Shown here one piece after another: positions 32,728 to 64,000 of a stretch of DNA of 64,000 nucleotides (within the stretch, counting starts at the first letter, position 1; each line of letters starts with the position of its first letter). The notes under the pieces were generated by a model, which was not told the origin of the DNA, searched no databases, and saw only the letters and a program-made list of their open reading frames with translations. Source of the stretch: Dendrolimus kikuchii (Eukaryota > Arthropoda > Insecta > Lepidoptera > Lasiocampidae). The position numbers and the translations under genes were made by a program. The stretch is taken from positions 6,171,001-6,235,000 of the forward strand of contig CM034415.1 in the NCBI GenBank assembly GCA_019925095.2, written 5' to 3'.

Positions 32728-34817
32728 CTGAAATATATTTGTTTAATATGACTTCGTGTTTCCATTTAAAAATATGAAAAAGCATATTATTATAGTCGAA
32801 AATGTCCCAATCTCAAAAACGACTAAACAGACTCGTTCAAACCAATTTTCCTTTAAAATTTATATTTTAAGTTCTGTGTTGATTTTTTAAATTTTTCCAC
32901 TCCACTGGTGAAAAGTTAATGGAGGATGCAAAAATTGTACGTCTTTGAAAGCATGCATATCTCTACTTGTTACTGATTTAATTAAAAAACTAATAATAAA
33001 ATAACATTACAATCCTACATAATAGGTAGACTGAGCCCCGAGCACAGATTGAAGCCGGTAAAAGGAAGCCGATTTTAGAATAGAAAGTTGATCGCGAAGC
33101 ATTGTGTTAGGAGTACGAGAATGTATTATTAGTATTAAATAATCGAATAATTTCCAGTGGATATATTACGTACACAGACGCAAACCACGTATATACTACA
33201 TAAGTTTACGCAAGATAACTTTGTAAAAAATGCTTCGCTTAGCTTCACGTCTTTATTCACAAAGGCCCCGTTTATACTTCACTGAACAAAAAATAAGTGT
33301 TATTTTTTCTTTATTGCTGGAGTACAGCAGAAAGCCCACTTGATGAGTGGTTACTGTCGCCTAAGGAAACTTGCAACACCAAAGGTGCTACAAAATAATG
33401 TGCTACCTGCCTCGATAGGCTAGAGTAGAATTTGGCCTCTCAGGCCAGAACACAACTCAAGGTTGTTATGGAAACTCAGAGCTTTAATACATATATGGCT
33501 GCCGCAATACACGGGGTTGGTTTAGATAGTATCAATAACCAATGCATTATCAAGACAAGAATATAGTCTCATTGTGCTAATAGAATGCTTACCAGATTTA
33601 CTTATGGCACTCTTACAACAAGGGAAACTTTCTTCAGCGCACGGACGCATCATATCTATATTTTTTGGTTCATTTGATGGACAACACTGCTTGCTGTCAG
33701 TTTCTTCCGGTAATTGACTTCTTCTCGTAACTAACGAGATTCTCCCTGCGTTTTTGCAGTATTGTTGCTCTGTATCCCGACCTGTAAACTTTTGTTGATT
33801 GTTCGTGCAACAAGATGATTTTCTTTGGGAGCTAGAAGTTTGTTTTTCAAGATCTTCATGATGATTAACTTGTCCAGCTTGCGCGGAGCATGGCAGTTCA
33901 GATAAGATTTTATACGCTGATTCCACAGCAGGACATGTCGATTTTGAAGACTTCAGTTCTTCTAATACAGCAGCTTGAGGGCTTTTTGTGGGCTTCACAC
34001 CTCCTTTTGATGATGTACTGCGATTTAAAGCTGGCACTGTTGGAGTGGTGCGACTAACAGATTTTTGAGTTGTTACATTTTGTTTGTTAGTCTCGTGTGT
34101 AGAAGTTTGTTTATCTAAGTATGCCTTGACAGATGGACATATATTTTCCTGTGATGTCTTTCCACCAGCTGTGTTATCTGTATCAGAATCCACATCTGGG
34201 CAACAAGTTACTTTCCTTGGAGACAGCTCGCTTTCACTATCATGTACAGAATTTTCAGGACTAGGGATATGCATTGATTCTCTTGAACCTGATGTGTGGA
34301 AACAGTCTTTTCGGACGTCGCGCTCGTTGTCTGCAGAACACAGTGCTGCACGCGATAGCGAACTACGAGGTACTGGTGAGATTTTGGCTGGACATTCACT
34401 TGTTAAGTTCTGTAATGATTTGGCGATCGATTCAGCGAGAGATATCATAGAGTGGCGGTAATCGACCACGTCTGATTCGTTTCCATCATCAGGTTGACTA
34501 CATGCACCAGGACATACCGATGTATCGCTTTGCTTTTTAATTCCATAGGGACAATATTTGGGTAGGGTTTTAATACAACTAGATGAATTGCGACATGTGT
34601 CTGATGTGCAATACTTTATATCGCATCTTGAGGTTGTTTTGGAGGGACTATCATTAGGTGCCGGCGGGGTTCTGCTATCGGCAGGAACTCTAATCACACA
34701 CTGTCGGGAAGATGATTTGATTAGAGGTCGGGATAAGGGCATGCTTTCGAGACGTGTTCGTGTCTGCGGTTCACATGGCTTTTTTCCTGGACATTCTTTC
34801 TTGTTATGAGACGACAT
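32381..34817 (-). CDS. Uncharacterised cysteine-rich protein, two exons, 515 residues
   Basis: I do not recognise this family. Exon 1 (33617-34817) and exon 2 (32381-32727) join in phase 1 through a T|GTAAGAG donor and an ATATTTCAG acceptor, making an uninterrupted 515-residue frame. The start MSSHNKKECPGKKPC has no signal peptide and there is no membrane segment, so it is probably soluble and intracellular. It is rich in Ser, Thr, Pro, Lys and Cys (about 36 Cys), with at least nine Cys-Pro pairs such as ECPGKKPC, YCPYG, VCPGAC, CCPDV and LCPGN. Clusters like CDIKYCTSDTCRNSSSC and the C-terminal CTGNIAGNCDC could bind metal. Long acidic Ser-rich linkers look disordered. The size of the open frame in AT-rich DNA supports a real gene. 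Function unknown. Confidence 0.75.
33024..33235 (+). repeat. Interspersed repeat, GAGCCCCGAG family, copy 1
   Basis: Starts TAGGTAGACTGAGCCCCGAG and shares GAAGCC, AGGAAGCCGAT, TACGAGAAT, TTTCCAGTG, ACGCAAACCACGT and CATAAGTTTACGCA with copy 3 at 48379-48580. A shorter copy lies at 36690-36785. Confidence 0.7.
33303..33473 (-). repeat. SINE-like element, diverged 3' part (minus strand)
   Basis: Reverse-complemented tail TTTTTTCTTTATTGCTGGAG, then GCAACACCAAAGGTGCTACAA and ACACAACTCAAGGTTGTTATGG. Older than the other copies. Confidence 0.65.
33617..34817 (-). CDS. Cysteine-rich protein, exon 1
   Basis: ATG at 34817 is the first in the long frame; 400 codons plus one base to the donor at 33616/33617. 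The frame stays open past the donor to 33522, so intron retention would still give a protein of 431 residues with a different C-terminus. Confidence 0.75.
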
Positions 34818-35839
34818 ATGGTCTGTCCTATTTGTTGATGATTAACAAGGTGAACTATGTGCATGCCCATTTCTTTTATAGGAATGGTTTTTAATTGTAG
34901 TAAACTAGTAGTTTTCTCACATTCTGGTAGTTATAAATAATTTTGTAGTATTCACTTCAATATAATATTTATGTTTGACATACGTCTAAAATATGAAATG
35001 TAGCCTATCGACAGATTACTTTCAAGGAGTATGTATTCAGTTGTACTTAATACATATGTAGTAATTTGTAGTAATTCTTTCTTATTATCCACTTATTCAT
35101 TACTAGCGTTACGGGCAAATGTTGTTCTGCCATGAAAAAATAAAAATCTAGAACCCGATTCCATGAAAGACATTTTATGGCTAATTTTTTTACACCTTGG
35201 CTTTCTAGTAATAAATATAGCCTTTATTATTCAGGGTAATGTAGCATTCTAATGGTGAAAGAAGTTTTGAAATTTGTCCAGTAGTTTTGAGTTATTTCGT
35301 TACAAACATACAAAAATACAAATCTTAGTACTTACACTTCATAACTATACCATATACAAAAGTAGAGTAACTTAGAGGTCTTGGATATAATTATAGATTA
35401 CAGTTGCTTGGCGCCGGTTTTGAACATTATTTTCAAGTTCCCGCCGAAACCCTTGAATTCCATATTAACATTAGTGTATTTAAAAAGTTTTTTCTGACCT
35501 TCAAGTATTATTTATGGCTTGGAAATAAAAACCTTTGCAGAATTAGTTAATCTTTCTAGTACTAGATGCCTCTGTAAACTCTTCAATGAATAACGCCATC
35601 TATTGTGAAAAAGCTTTTCTATTGAAGAATTTATGTAGCTGCAGAATGCATATAAAGCTACTATTTAATTAATAATTGTGTTACATCCTTTTCTAATACA
35701 TTCGTAATTAACTAATAAATATTTAAGAAGTATATAAATTAATTTAAACAATTTAAATAAGTATGATATAAATAAAGTACCACGTGATTATGTAACTTCC
35801 TCATGTCATTGGCGTCGTCATTGCAATTTTGAATTTCCT
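34818..35839. other. Intergenic spacer between two divergent genes
   Basis: Should hold the promoters of the cysteine-rich gene and the phosphate carrier. A minus-strand Helitron-like element lies at 35102-35370. Nothing else recognised. Confidence 0.4.
35102..35370 (-). repeat. Helitron-like element (minus strand)
   Basis: The plus strand begins ACTAGCGTTACGGGCAAATG, the reverse of a CTAGT 3' end, followed by TGTTCTGCCATGAAAAAATAAAA, closely like 47463 (TGGTCCTGCCTTGAAAAAAT). Confidence 0.5.
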
Positions 35840-35910
35840 TTAACACTGTGCGTCAGGCGCGGTGCGGTGTGTTCACGGTGTGTTGAATAGTTTTATTGGA
35901 TTTAAAACAT
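35840..35910 (+). other. SLC25A3: Putative 5'-UTR exon of the phosphate carrier
   Basis: A GC-richer stretch (GCGTCAGGCGCGGTGCGGTG) ends at a strong CAT|GTAAGT donor at 35910/35911. It is non-coding: the ATG in the donor overlaps an immediate stop. It would splice to the acceptor at 41304 four bases before the coding ATG. The start position is a guess. Confidence 0.5.
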
Positions 35911-36689
35911 GTAAGTCTCTTTTATACTTTATTTATTATATTAATTTATTAATCTTTTATTTTATTTTTTTATGACAATTGATTAAGTTTTAATTTAATA
36001 CACGAAGTGATTGCTAAAACAATTTTGTACTTACGTAACCTGTAATGAAATTATGTTTGCACGTGACCTTGTCCTATATTAGGGAAAAAACTCTGCAAAG
36101 AAACAAAAACTATCCTTTATATAAACTGGGGTTTGTAAATTTCCATCTATAACTAGGTGGTTACGATAGACGATACCACCGGCTTGAAGCAGTATTGATC
36201 AGACAAATTGAGATCTTTGATAATCAATGTCTACAAAATTATATTACATCTAGTATTTGTGTTAATTTCGAATCGTTATCTTCCAACTTATGTTTTCTTA
36301 TTCCTGAAAAGCGTTCATTTATAGTTTGTACGATGTTTTCAAGTTTAAGCTTACGCTATGTCATAACGTTACATTAGTGTCAATCAATACGCCTAATATT
36401 CTTCGAATTAAGTAGGTGCCAAGAAGAGCTTAAACAATTAGGTAGTCAATTAGCAATAGATGATCGGTGGTTTTCTTCAAATGTTTAAACTTAAACCCTG
36501 AGAAGTCGCAGATTTTAATTAAAAAAAGTCCGAATTCAACATTGATCGTAGAGCTTTCAAATGATGTAAGAAAGACGTTCTATCGAATTAGTGCTCTGTG
36601 TATGATTAAAACAATATTTCATCAATTGAACATTTGTAAAGCCTTTACAACAAAATTATTCATAATTTCATACCTCAGACAAACAAAAT

Positions 36690-36785
36690 AAATAGACTGA
36701 GCCCCGAGCTCTCAGGGTGAAGCCGGCTATAGTAAGTCGGTTTTGGAAGAAGCCAATTGTGCTGCACTGCATTACAAGAACTTAA
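36690..36785 (+). repeat. Interspersed repeat, GAGCCCCGAG family, copy 2
   Basis: TAGACTGAGCCCCGAGCTCTC, then GTGAAGCCGG; truncated relative to copies 1 and 3. Confidence 0.65.
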
Positions 36786-37062
36786 GCTCCATCTATACCT
36801 ACTTTTATTTTGTCTGACTTCCACACATTAAATTTTCCTTTCAAGAATTTGGTAAATCAATTCTGTGGTACTGGTGTGGATGGTAGGTTATTGTGGGATT
36901 TTCATGCTGACAATATTATCAACATAATTTCAAATGATACTATTGTTGCACATACAGCTAATGGTTATTTCCTGGATTTCAAAATTCAAGTTACAAATGA
37001 AGCTAACAATGATTATAGTCCAAGTAACTGAACATCTTGATTACAAAAAAAGGCCCATGCAT

Positions 37063-37111
37063 GGCTTTGTGAAATTGACACATGTCTAGCATGTGTCAAC
37101 TTCACAAAGCC
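37063..37111. repeat. Hairpin with 22-bp arms, one mismatch, 5-base loop
   Basis: Arms 37063-37084 and 37090-37111 around TCTAG. Size and pairing resemble a short pre-miRNA-like or MITE hairpin. Confidence 0.8.
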
Positions 37112-37225
37112 TGACTAAGCGATTCTGCAAAGGTGACTGCCTTGTTCAATGCTTCTTTATATAGTATAATAATAAACAATACATGTCAAATACAGGATTT
37201 TATTCTCAGTTAGACATTATAGAAA

Positions 37226-37335
37226 ACTAGAGCTCCCGGCAGACATTGTCCGACTCAATCAGTGCCACCTACTGGTTCCAATTGTAAATTTAAACCATCC
37301 TGGGACCCACTCAACACAGCAATACAAATATAAAA
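37226..37335 (-). repeat. Helitron-like 3' part (minus strand)
   Basis: The plus strand starts ACTAGAGCTCCCGGCAGACA and contains GCCACCTACTGGTTCCAATTG and CCTGGGACCCACTCAA, the complement of family words at 42740-42790. Confidence 0.6.
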
Positions 37336-38939
37336 GATATTGCATACTTAAAATCAAACCTTTACTCTCAGATGAATGAATAAAAGTATAGACAGAGCCA
37401 GTGAAAACAAGTGAAATTAAGCAGTTTGTAAAAACTTGTGTATGAAATTCATTTGTACAGACACGGTTTATGTGGGGTCAATAGTAATGTATCCACTAGA
37501 AACTATTCAACCATTATGTGTAAAAAAATCGATAAAAATCAAGCCAATCATTGCTGCACTAGGCAGTGCGTTAGTAACAAACAAACTCACACCCATTTAT
37601 GTAATATAGACTCATAAGATAAATTTTAAAAAATTGTACTCTGTATAATTAGTTGTTGGTCCAGTTTTAAATTGTTTATACAATATAATCTTTTAGAAAT
37701 ATATTTTGCCTCCCAATAGTGTTACTTTTCTGATAAATTTAAGGAAGTGTCAATTTTCAAAGAAACATGCAGATGTTTTCTTTTCAATGTGTTTTTTTAT
37801 GTAAAACCAAACTAATTTGAAACTGGTTCAAAGGTGCAGAACTGAAAAGAAAACATTTTTTATTCGAATTATTAAATGTAATGACATTCAAGTTTACATT
37901 TACATGGAGCTCTTTGGTTGTTTCATCCAAATTGAAAGATAGAAATAAATCATCTAATATTGGCTGAATACTAAACTCCTATATATCTGATGATGTAAAA
38001 ATTTGAATACATATTAAGAACTGTGCCAATCACTTGCAGATCATTAAGACACTTATTATTTGATTAACTAAAAACAAAACACACTAATAACAATATTGTC
38101 AAAAATAAAATAATATGAAGTGATTGAATTAAATTTTAATTAAAAAAAGTATATTGTTTTTGCTACTATATTTTAACAATGTGTATATTTATTATCATAG
38201 TTAACTTAATAAACCTCTTGAGTTGCATTTGAGCACTAAATTAATTTAGGTCAATTTTATTCAGTACATTTTTTTAAACATTTGTCACAAGATATTGATT
38301 TCTATGACCTTGATACTAAGATTTAAATTGATGTTATTGGAACCACTTGAGGTTATTAAGTCACAATTTCAGCACATTTACCCGGACATAGTAACATAAT
38401 TGTTAGAGTTTATTCAGCAACATTTACAAGTATAGGTAAAACTGCCTCAGTGGTGGATGTTTGTTAATATCTGTATTAAAATTATGATATATATAATTAT
38501 ATAGAGGCATATAAATAAATGATATATTATTTATATGCCGCTAACTTCATTTATATATTCAAAACTAGAGTTAAAATGGCTTCTATCTAAGTACAGTATA
38601 AACTAACATAGAGTCAAGGTGAATATGATATATGCCAGGTCATATTTTCTATACTTTACTAACCACTTGAATGTTTAAAATTTGACATAAGCTCCATACA
38701 AATAATGTCAATTTTCTACTACAGTTTGGGTAGAAGAATGAACAGTAAAGCGGATATTAGATTATGATTTGGATGAATCAACCAAAGTAATCCATATAAA
38801 CATAAACTTGAATTACTCGATGTCATTGAATATTGTTATATCCATTAAGTTAATGCTGATACTTGACTGATCAACCAAATTTAATCAGTTTGATTGAACA
38901 GCACAGAACTGAAAGGACAAGGGTAATTAATGACAATCG

Positions 38940-39205
38940 ATGATTCATGTAGGCTCCATTTGAGACTCACAGCGATCGCGATTTTGATCGGAATTTTTCC
39001 CGTTCCACTTGCTTGCCGACGTTACAATCGTAAACTAAGTGGACCGGTTATTGGACCCACCGCTTGACGTGGGTTGTTGTGAGCATTGTGTGATCGAAAA
39101 TGATGAAGTTTCGGCCACGACCACAACGGCCGCGGTCGCCTTGTGGAACGGCTAACGGAGTTTTTTGGGCGTTATGAGCTACTAGTGGAACGCGCTGGTT
39201 GTATG
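38940..39205. other. GC-rich island within intron 1
   Basis: Contains CAGCGATCGCGATTTTGATCG and GGCCACGACCACAACGGCCG, far from the local AT-rich composition. It ends next to the repeat block at 39225. It may be a MITE; its inverted ends were not found. Confidence 0.3.
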
Positions 39206-40572
39206 TTTATGTGGACTATGGTTGATTCATCAAAATTGAAACACAGAAATGAACTGTCTAATATTGCTTTCAATGTTTCCAACAGTGGGGCGATGCTAAA
39301 GTGTTGTTTAGTTTCCTAGTATTCTTCCATAACTATACAAACCTTTTGTTTACCAGTCTATTTTAAATTTCATAATTACAATATATTTTAGTCTTGCTTC
39401 TGCTCCACCTATGTTAATGTTGATGACTGTTCAAATATTGTTTATGCTGGGGTCTCATCTTGGATAATGTTACAGTTATAGGCTGTTTCAGACAGATGTG
39501 GTGGTGGACGTTATACATTATTTATGATGTTATATTATTTTGAATGATGTTACATATTCACAGATGACACACACATATATACACTAATGTGATTATTCAT
39601 TAATGGCATTATTTATATCTCCATAAATAAAATGTATTTGGCTACAATCAATAACTTTAACATTATCCCAGGTGAGGCCCTACCTTTATAGTGTTAAAAA
39701 CAACACACTAACTATGAGCTACATTAAATTATATGTACACTGTTTTTCCTTTGAAGATCATTTTTGTATATTACAAAAAGGATTTTTGCAATGAATTATA
39801 CTATATAATGATGTTAAAATGTCTCAGACAACTTAAGCCACGTCTAAAGCTATATATTACAGTAGAGTAGAAAATATAAATCTATATTAATCATCTAAAG
39901 ACACAATTTTAACTAAAATTTTATCCAACAATTTATCTTTTAAGAAAAAACAAGGAATACATGAGTTATCAACACGTTAAACACTTGGGCTATATCTACA
40001 TTGTTTTAATTAGTACGTTAGTTAAAGCATTACAGTGCAAATGTAGCAGACGCATTATAGAGAGAGTTTTAAGGCTACAGGCCCTTGATATAACAGGTAG
40101 TAGATTCTAAGTATTTATTATCTGTGTTCATGGTCAAGGCCTATAGGTGAAGGCCAAGAATTCTAGTTCTCTGACTTAGCTGTCAGTGTGCCAAGACTAT
40201 CTGTCAATCGCTATGTGTCTATAAATAATTACACTTTAACTGGTTGAGTATCGGTAAGTGACAGTGGTTTGGGACCAATATTTTATCCATAATTTTTTAT
40301 TTAGTTCTAGTTTTTAATTTTAGGTTTATTTTTCATATTATAGTTTAGTTTTAGTATTTAATTGTATTTATCTTTTAATATTCTTTAGAATAAAAATTGT
40401 TATTAATTTACAAACTTAAAAAATAAGTTTATTAACTGATTATATTACTCTTTTAAAGTTACTACAAATATAATAATATATTGTCATAAGCAGAAGACAA
40501 CAATTTATTTCATGGACATATTGAACAATAAAATCATTGTTGTTTATAATAATTATTGTTATTTAACATTGC

Positions 40573-40688
<116 letters not shown>

Positions 40689-41304
40689 ATAATAATAAAA
40701 TTGTAGAGGTCGAATTTCCGTACAATAAAAAAAATTCTAAAAACCGAGTCAGGGGGATGTAAGAAGTGAAATAGAACTAATTTAGATTTTTTTGGTCTGG
40801 TCAACATATAGCATACTTTTGATCCCGAAAAATTAAAGAGTTCCCGTGGGATAGTTAGAAAAATTAAAGTTCCCGTGGGATAATTAAAACACTTTAATTA
40901 CTTAAACAGCTTATTATACAACTTATGCACTTAATTAAGTATTGATATTGCCGGTATTATCATACAATAAAACAATTTATACATTAAAAAGACAAGATTC
41001 CACGAAAAAGTAAAACCTTACAAAAACAGTGTCTAGCATAGGGTATTTCATCATCATATTAAATAAACTAGATGGTGCTGACAGTATTCTACATCGCGAT
41101 GTTAAAAAATTTATAAGGTATTGCGATATAAAATTTTAATTGAAGGAATAACAAATACCACCCGGACGATGTCGCGGGCGTCCGCTAGTATACAATAATT
41201 AAAAAGAAAGAAAAAACCTATACTAAAGTCTATCTAGCCCCAACAATAACACCCTCTGAAGGTTGTTTGCTTGTTTGTGGTGATATTTTTTGTTTGTGTT
41301 GCAG

Positions 41305-61736
<20,432 letters not shown>

Positions 61737-61835
61737 GTATATCATCACATTCGTATGCCCGACACGAACCTGCACTTAACACCGCATATTTCAATTTTCA
61801 GGGTTCCATAGCTGAAACATAATATATATTTCCAA

Positions 61836-62379
61836 ACTAGAATATGCCCGCAACTTCGTCCGCGTTCGACTTGAAATTCCCGCGGGATTCCCGAGACAAA
61901 GTTTCGCAGCATGTAAACAAAATGCAAAAAAAATGTAAGCTCTCGTTTTAGTAATAGCTGTATAAGCTAATTTTCATGCACCCGGCAACTTGAAACCGCT
62001 CTTGGGAAAATTACCATACGATTCCCGGGTTCAGAAGTGTTATACATTTTATCATATAAAATTTGCTATAAATCAGTGAAAACATCGCATTGGAATTCCA
62101 ATTTTTTTTCAATCTAGTCGTGTTATATCATTCCCAGATAAATTTCCGAGGGATTTGTAAGATAAAAAGTAGCTCAGATTTTGAATCTAAGAATTTGCTG
62201 TCGATTAGCAAAAACAGCATCGAAATCGGCCCAATAGTTTTTACGTGAATTGCGAACAAACAGACAAGAAATCTAAAAAATTGCATCGTGTTCTCCATCG
62301 TTTATATAGTGTAGTGCAGTTGGTTTTTTAAATAGCTTCATTGTACAGACACGGCATACTTAGAATTTTATATTATAGA
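61836..62379 (-). mobile_element. Non-autonomous Helitron-like element (minus strand)
   Basis: On the minus strand it starts TCTATAATATAAAATTC and ends CGGGCATATTCTAGT, sitting between A and T. The interior has repeated GGGAAAATT-CC, GATTCCCG and AACAAACAGACAAGAAATCT blocks shared with 29570-30060. Confidence 0.65.
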
Positions 62380-64000
62380 TATGAAATACACTAAACATAA
62401 ATTTAGTTAATGTTTATTAGTTAGCCATATATTGGTGGCTTTCATTAGTCTAGTTTGGATCCGACAAACGAACTAGCATTTCTTTGATGTAAATTTGTAC
62501 ACATGCTATTTTCAATTTAAACCCTGATTGCACTAAGACTGTAGTTTTTATTTCATTTGTCTTGAAGTATATGGTAACCTCAAATACATTGACAATATTC
62601 AATAGTAGAAACTTGAAAAATTTAAAGTTTTGTCAATTGATTGTAGCATAATTATCGTTTTATAGTCATACCTGCTGTTTATAAATGACAAGTGTGTATA
62701 TAGTTTGGAGTGAGATGGATGTATTAGGACCGAGAATGTGTGTGTAGTTTGTGGTGAAAGTGTGTGGCAGTGGAATTTCTTAAATGAGTGCTTGTCTGAA
62801 TTCAGAATATGGCAATAAAGTGTCCATAGTATTTTATTAATGTGCAACATGAGTTTTAAACATAAAAATAGTCTTAATTTGTGCTTAGTGCTGTCTGGGT
62901 TGGCATGAATGATTAAATTGTGAGTTACCTTACAAGAAACGGATGATGTTAATCAAGTTCAACATTCTGTGGTAACACTTGTTTCCTATTAATTCTAGAG
63001 TTTTACATTTTCATATTTTAACAAATTGTGTATAGCTAGAGTTTAAACCATCAGCGGCGCATGTCACTAAGAAGCACATATACATTTTGAAATTGTCACA
63101 CTAGCTTTTTATAAAGTTCATTCTAGTTTAAAGTTGCATATCGGTAAGGAGTGTCACAACTTATCAAGAGGAAGACTAGCAATTAAAGATTTTAAGAACA
63201 ATTTAGAACATTGTGGAAGTAATGGACAATGACAAGCGTGTTTCAGAAAGAGATATGATATACAATAAGTAATAAAATCAATATCGTAATTGAGAAAATT
63301 CTAGAAGAAAAATACAAGGACAGATAGAAAAAGAATGAAGATGTTACATGTTCCACTAAATTATTTTAGATATAAAAGCTATACAGAATGTGCCATCAGA
63401 TGGTACAGTTAAAGCCAAGGATAAGAAATTTTTCCTTAGTCTTAGATCGTAATAAAAATGAAGAAGATAACCTTAAATACATCTTGAAAGTGACGACCAG
63501 CACTGAGGCTGCCAAGGGTCGAAAGCATTAGCATCTTTTAACTATATCATAGGTAAGTATCATAAGGACTTTGGGTAGTTTATGTCCTTCTGGGAATGGG
63601 AAGCAAGTCATGTGTGCCACAGACTAATTCGGAAGAAGAAAGAAGACCTTTGAACGAGTACCAGTACCGAAGTTGAGGGAATTCATTGAGCGCAGCAATA
63701 TTCTACAATATCATGGATGAGAATCTTGCAAACGCCGAACCGTCGAGAGCGTTTTTGAATGTCTTTCAAGATATAGACCCGTTCGGAGGAAGAAAGAAAT
63801 AGTAGAAGAAGTCTTGGAAATGAGTACTTGGCGCTGAAGTTGAGAGGAATAGTCAGAAGCATCGTAAGCATCCCGCAAACGCATATATTCGCATCATCGT
63901 TGAGGGATAGTCTTGAGGCAAACCAGTTCAGAAGAAGAAAGAAGAGAATCTTTAAATGAGTGTCAGCTCTTCGAGGAGTCGTTTTGCGAGCAGTACAGTG
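62380..64000. other. Phosphate-carrier intron 7, left part
   Basis: AT-rich to about 63170. The right end (63620-64000) is a purine-rich diverged tandem repeat. The final carrier exon was looked for (EKGA-type start) and not found. Confidence 0.5.
63625..63990 (+). repeat. Purine-rich diverged tandem repeat, period about 150 bp
   Basis: TTCGGAAGAAGAAAGAAGA (about 63629), TTCGGAGGAAGAAAGAAAT (63782) and TTCAGAAGAAGAAAGAAGA (63928) each precede ACGAG/ATGAGT-AC-x-CGAAGTTGAGRG-like words. At least two and a half units, running toward the window edge. Confidence 0.55.

Larger units (their letters stand above)
32728..33616. other. Intron of the cysteine-rich gene
   Basis: Contains a repeat fragment at 33024-33235 (family with TAGACTGAGCCCCGAGC) and a minus-strand SINE fragment at 33303-33473. 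Confidence 0.7.

Noticed and set aside
34084..34461. 125-codon plus-strand frame opposite the cysteine-rich exon
   Set aside because: Antisense shadow of the 400-codon exon; no independent evidence.

Overview
This 64 kb window is nuclear DNA of an insect, most likely a moth or butterfly (Lepidoptera). The base composition is AT-rich, genes carry long introns, and the non-coding DNA is packed with transposable-element families typical of Lepidoptera: short Helitron-like elements ending in CTAGT, a roughly 310-bp SINE, RTE-like and CR1/Jockey-like LINEs, Tc1, pogo/Tigger and hAT elements. The order Lepidoptera is inferred; no species is named because the sequence does not settle it.

Five protein-coding loci can be supported. 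(1) At the left edge, minus strand, the N-terminal half of an ADP/ATP translocase (1-463, cut by the window edge). (2) TAF10, plus strand, complete in two coding exons (2704-4707). (3) A THAP4-like gene, minus strand (14346-19891), with a THAP zinc-binding domain and a nitrobindin C-terminal domain; the exon for the first part of the nitrobindin barrel was not found. (4) An unrecognised cysteine-rich 515-residue protein, minus strand (32381-34817, two exons). (5) The mitochondrial phosphate carrier (SLC25A3), plus strand, from about 35840 to beyond the right edge; six coding exons are visible and the last lies outside. Loci 1 and 5 encode the two carriers that import ADP and phosphate for ATP synthase, about 40 kb apart on opposite strands.

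Layout: 0-7.4 kb, ANT and TAF10 with SINE and MITE debris; 7.6-9.3 kb, a nearly whole Tc1 (DD34E) transposon with 320-bp terminal inverted repeats and a single disabling frameshift; 10.1-11.8 kb, a worn LINE gag region; 14.3-19.9 kb, THAP4 with a cluster of perfect hairpins in an intron; 20.2-23.3 kb, two truncated LINE reverse transcriptases; 24.9-31.3 kb, two large foldback structures, the second with about 262-bp arms differing at only two bases; 32.4-34.8 kb, the cysteine-rich gene; 35.8-64 kb, the phosphate carrier, whose introns hold a pogo/Tigger element, Helitrons and a hAT-type element (8-bp target duplication) that has itself been invaded by a LINE.

Most notable: the young long-TIR foldback at 28082-31292; the SINE family whose last 75 bp match the tail of the LINE in the phosphate-carrier gene; and the adjacent perfect hairpins at 18112-18249. 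All calls come from reading the sequence; no database search was made.
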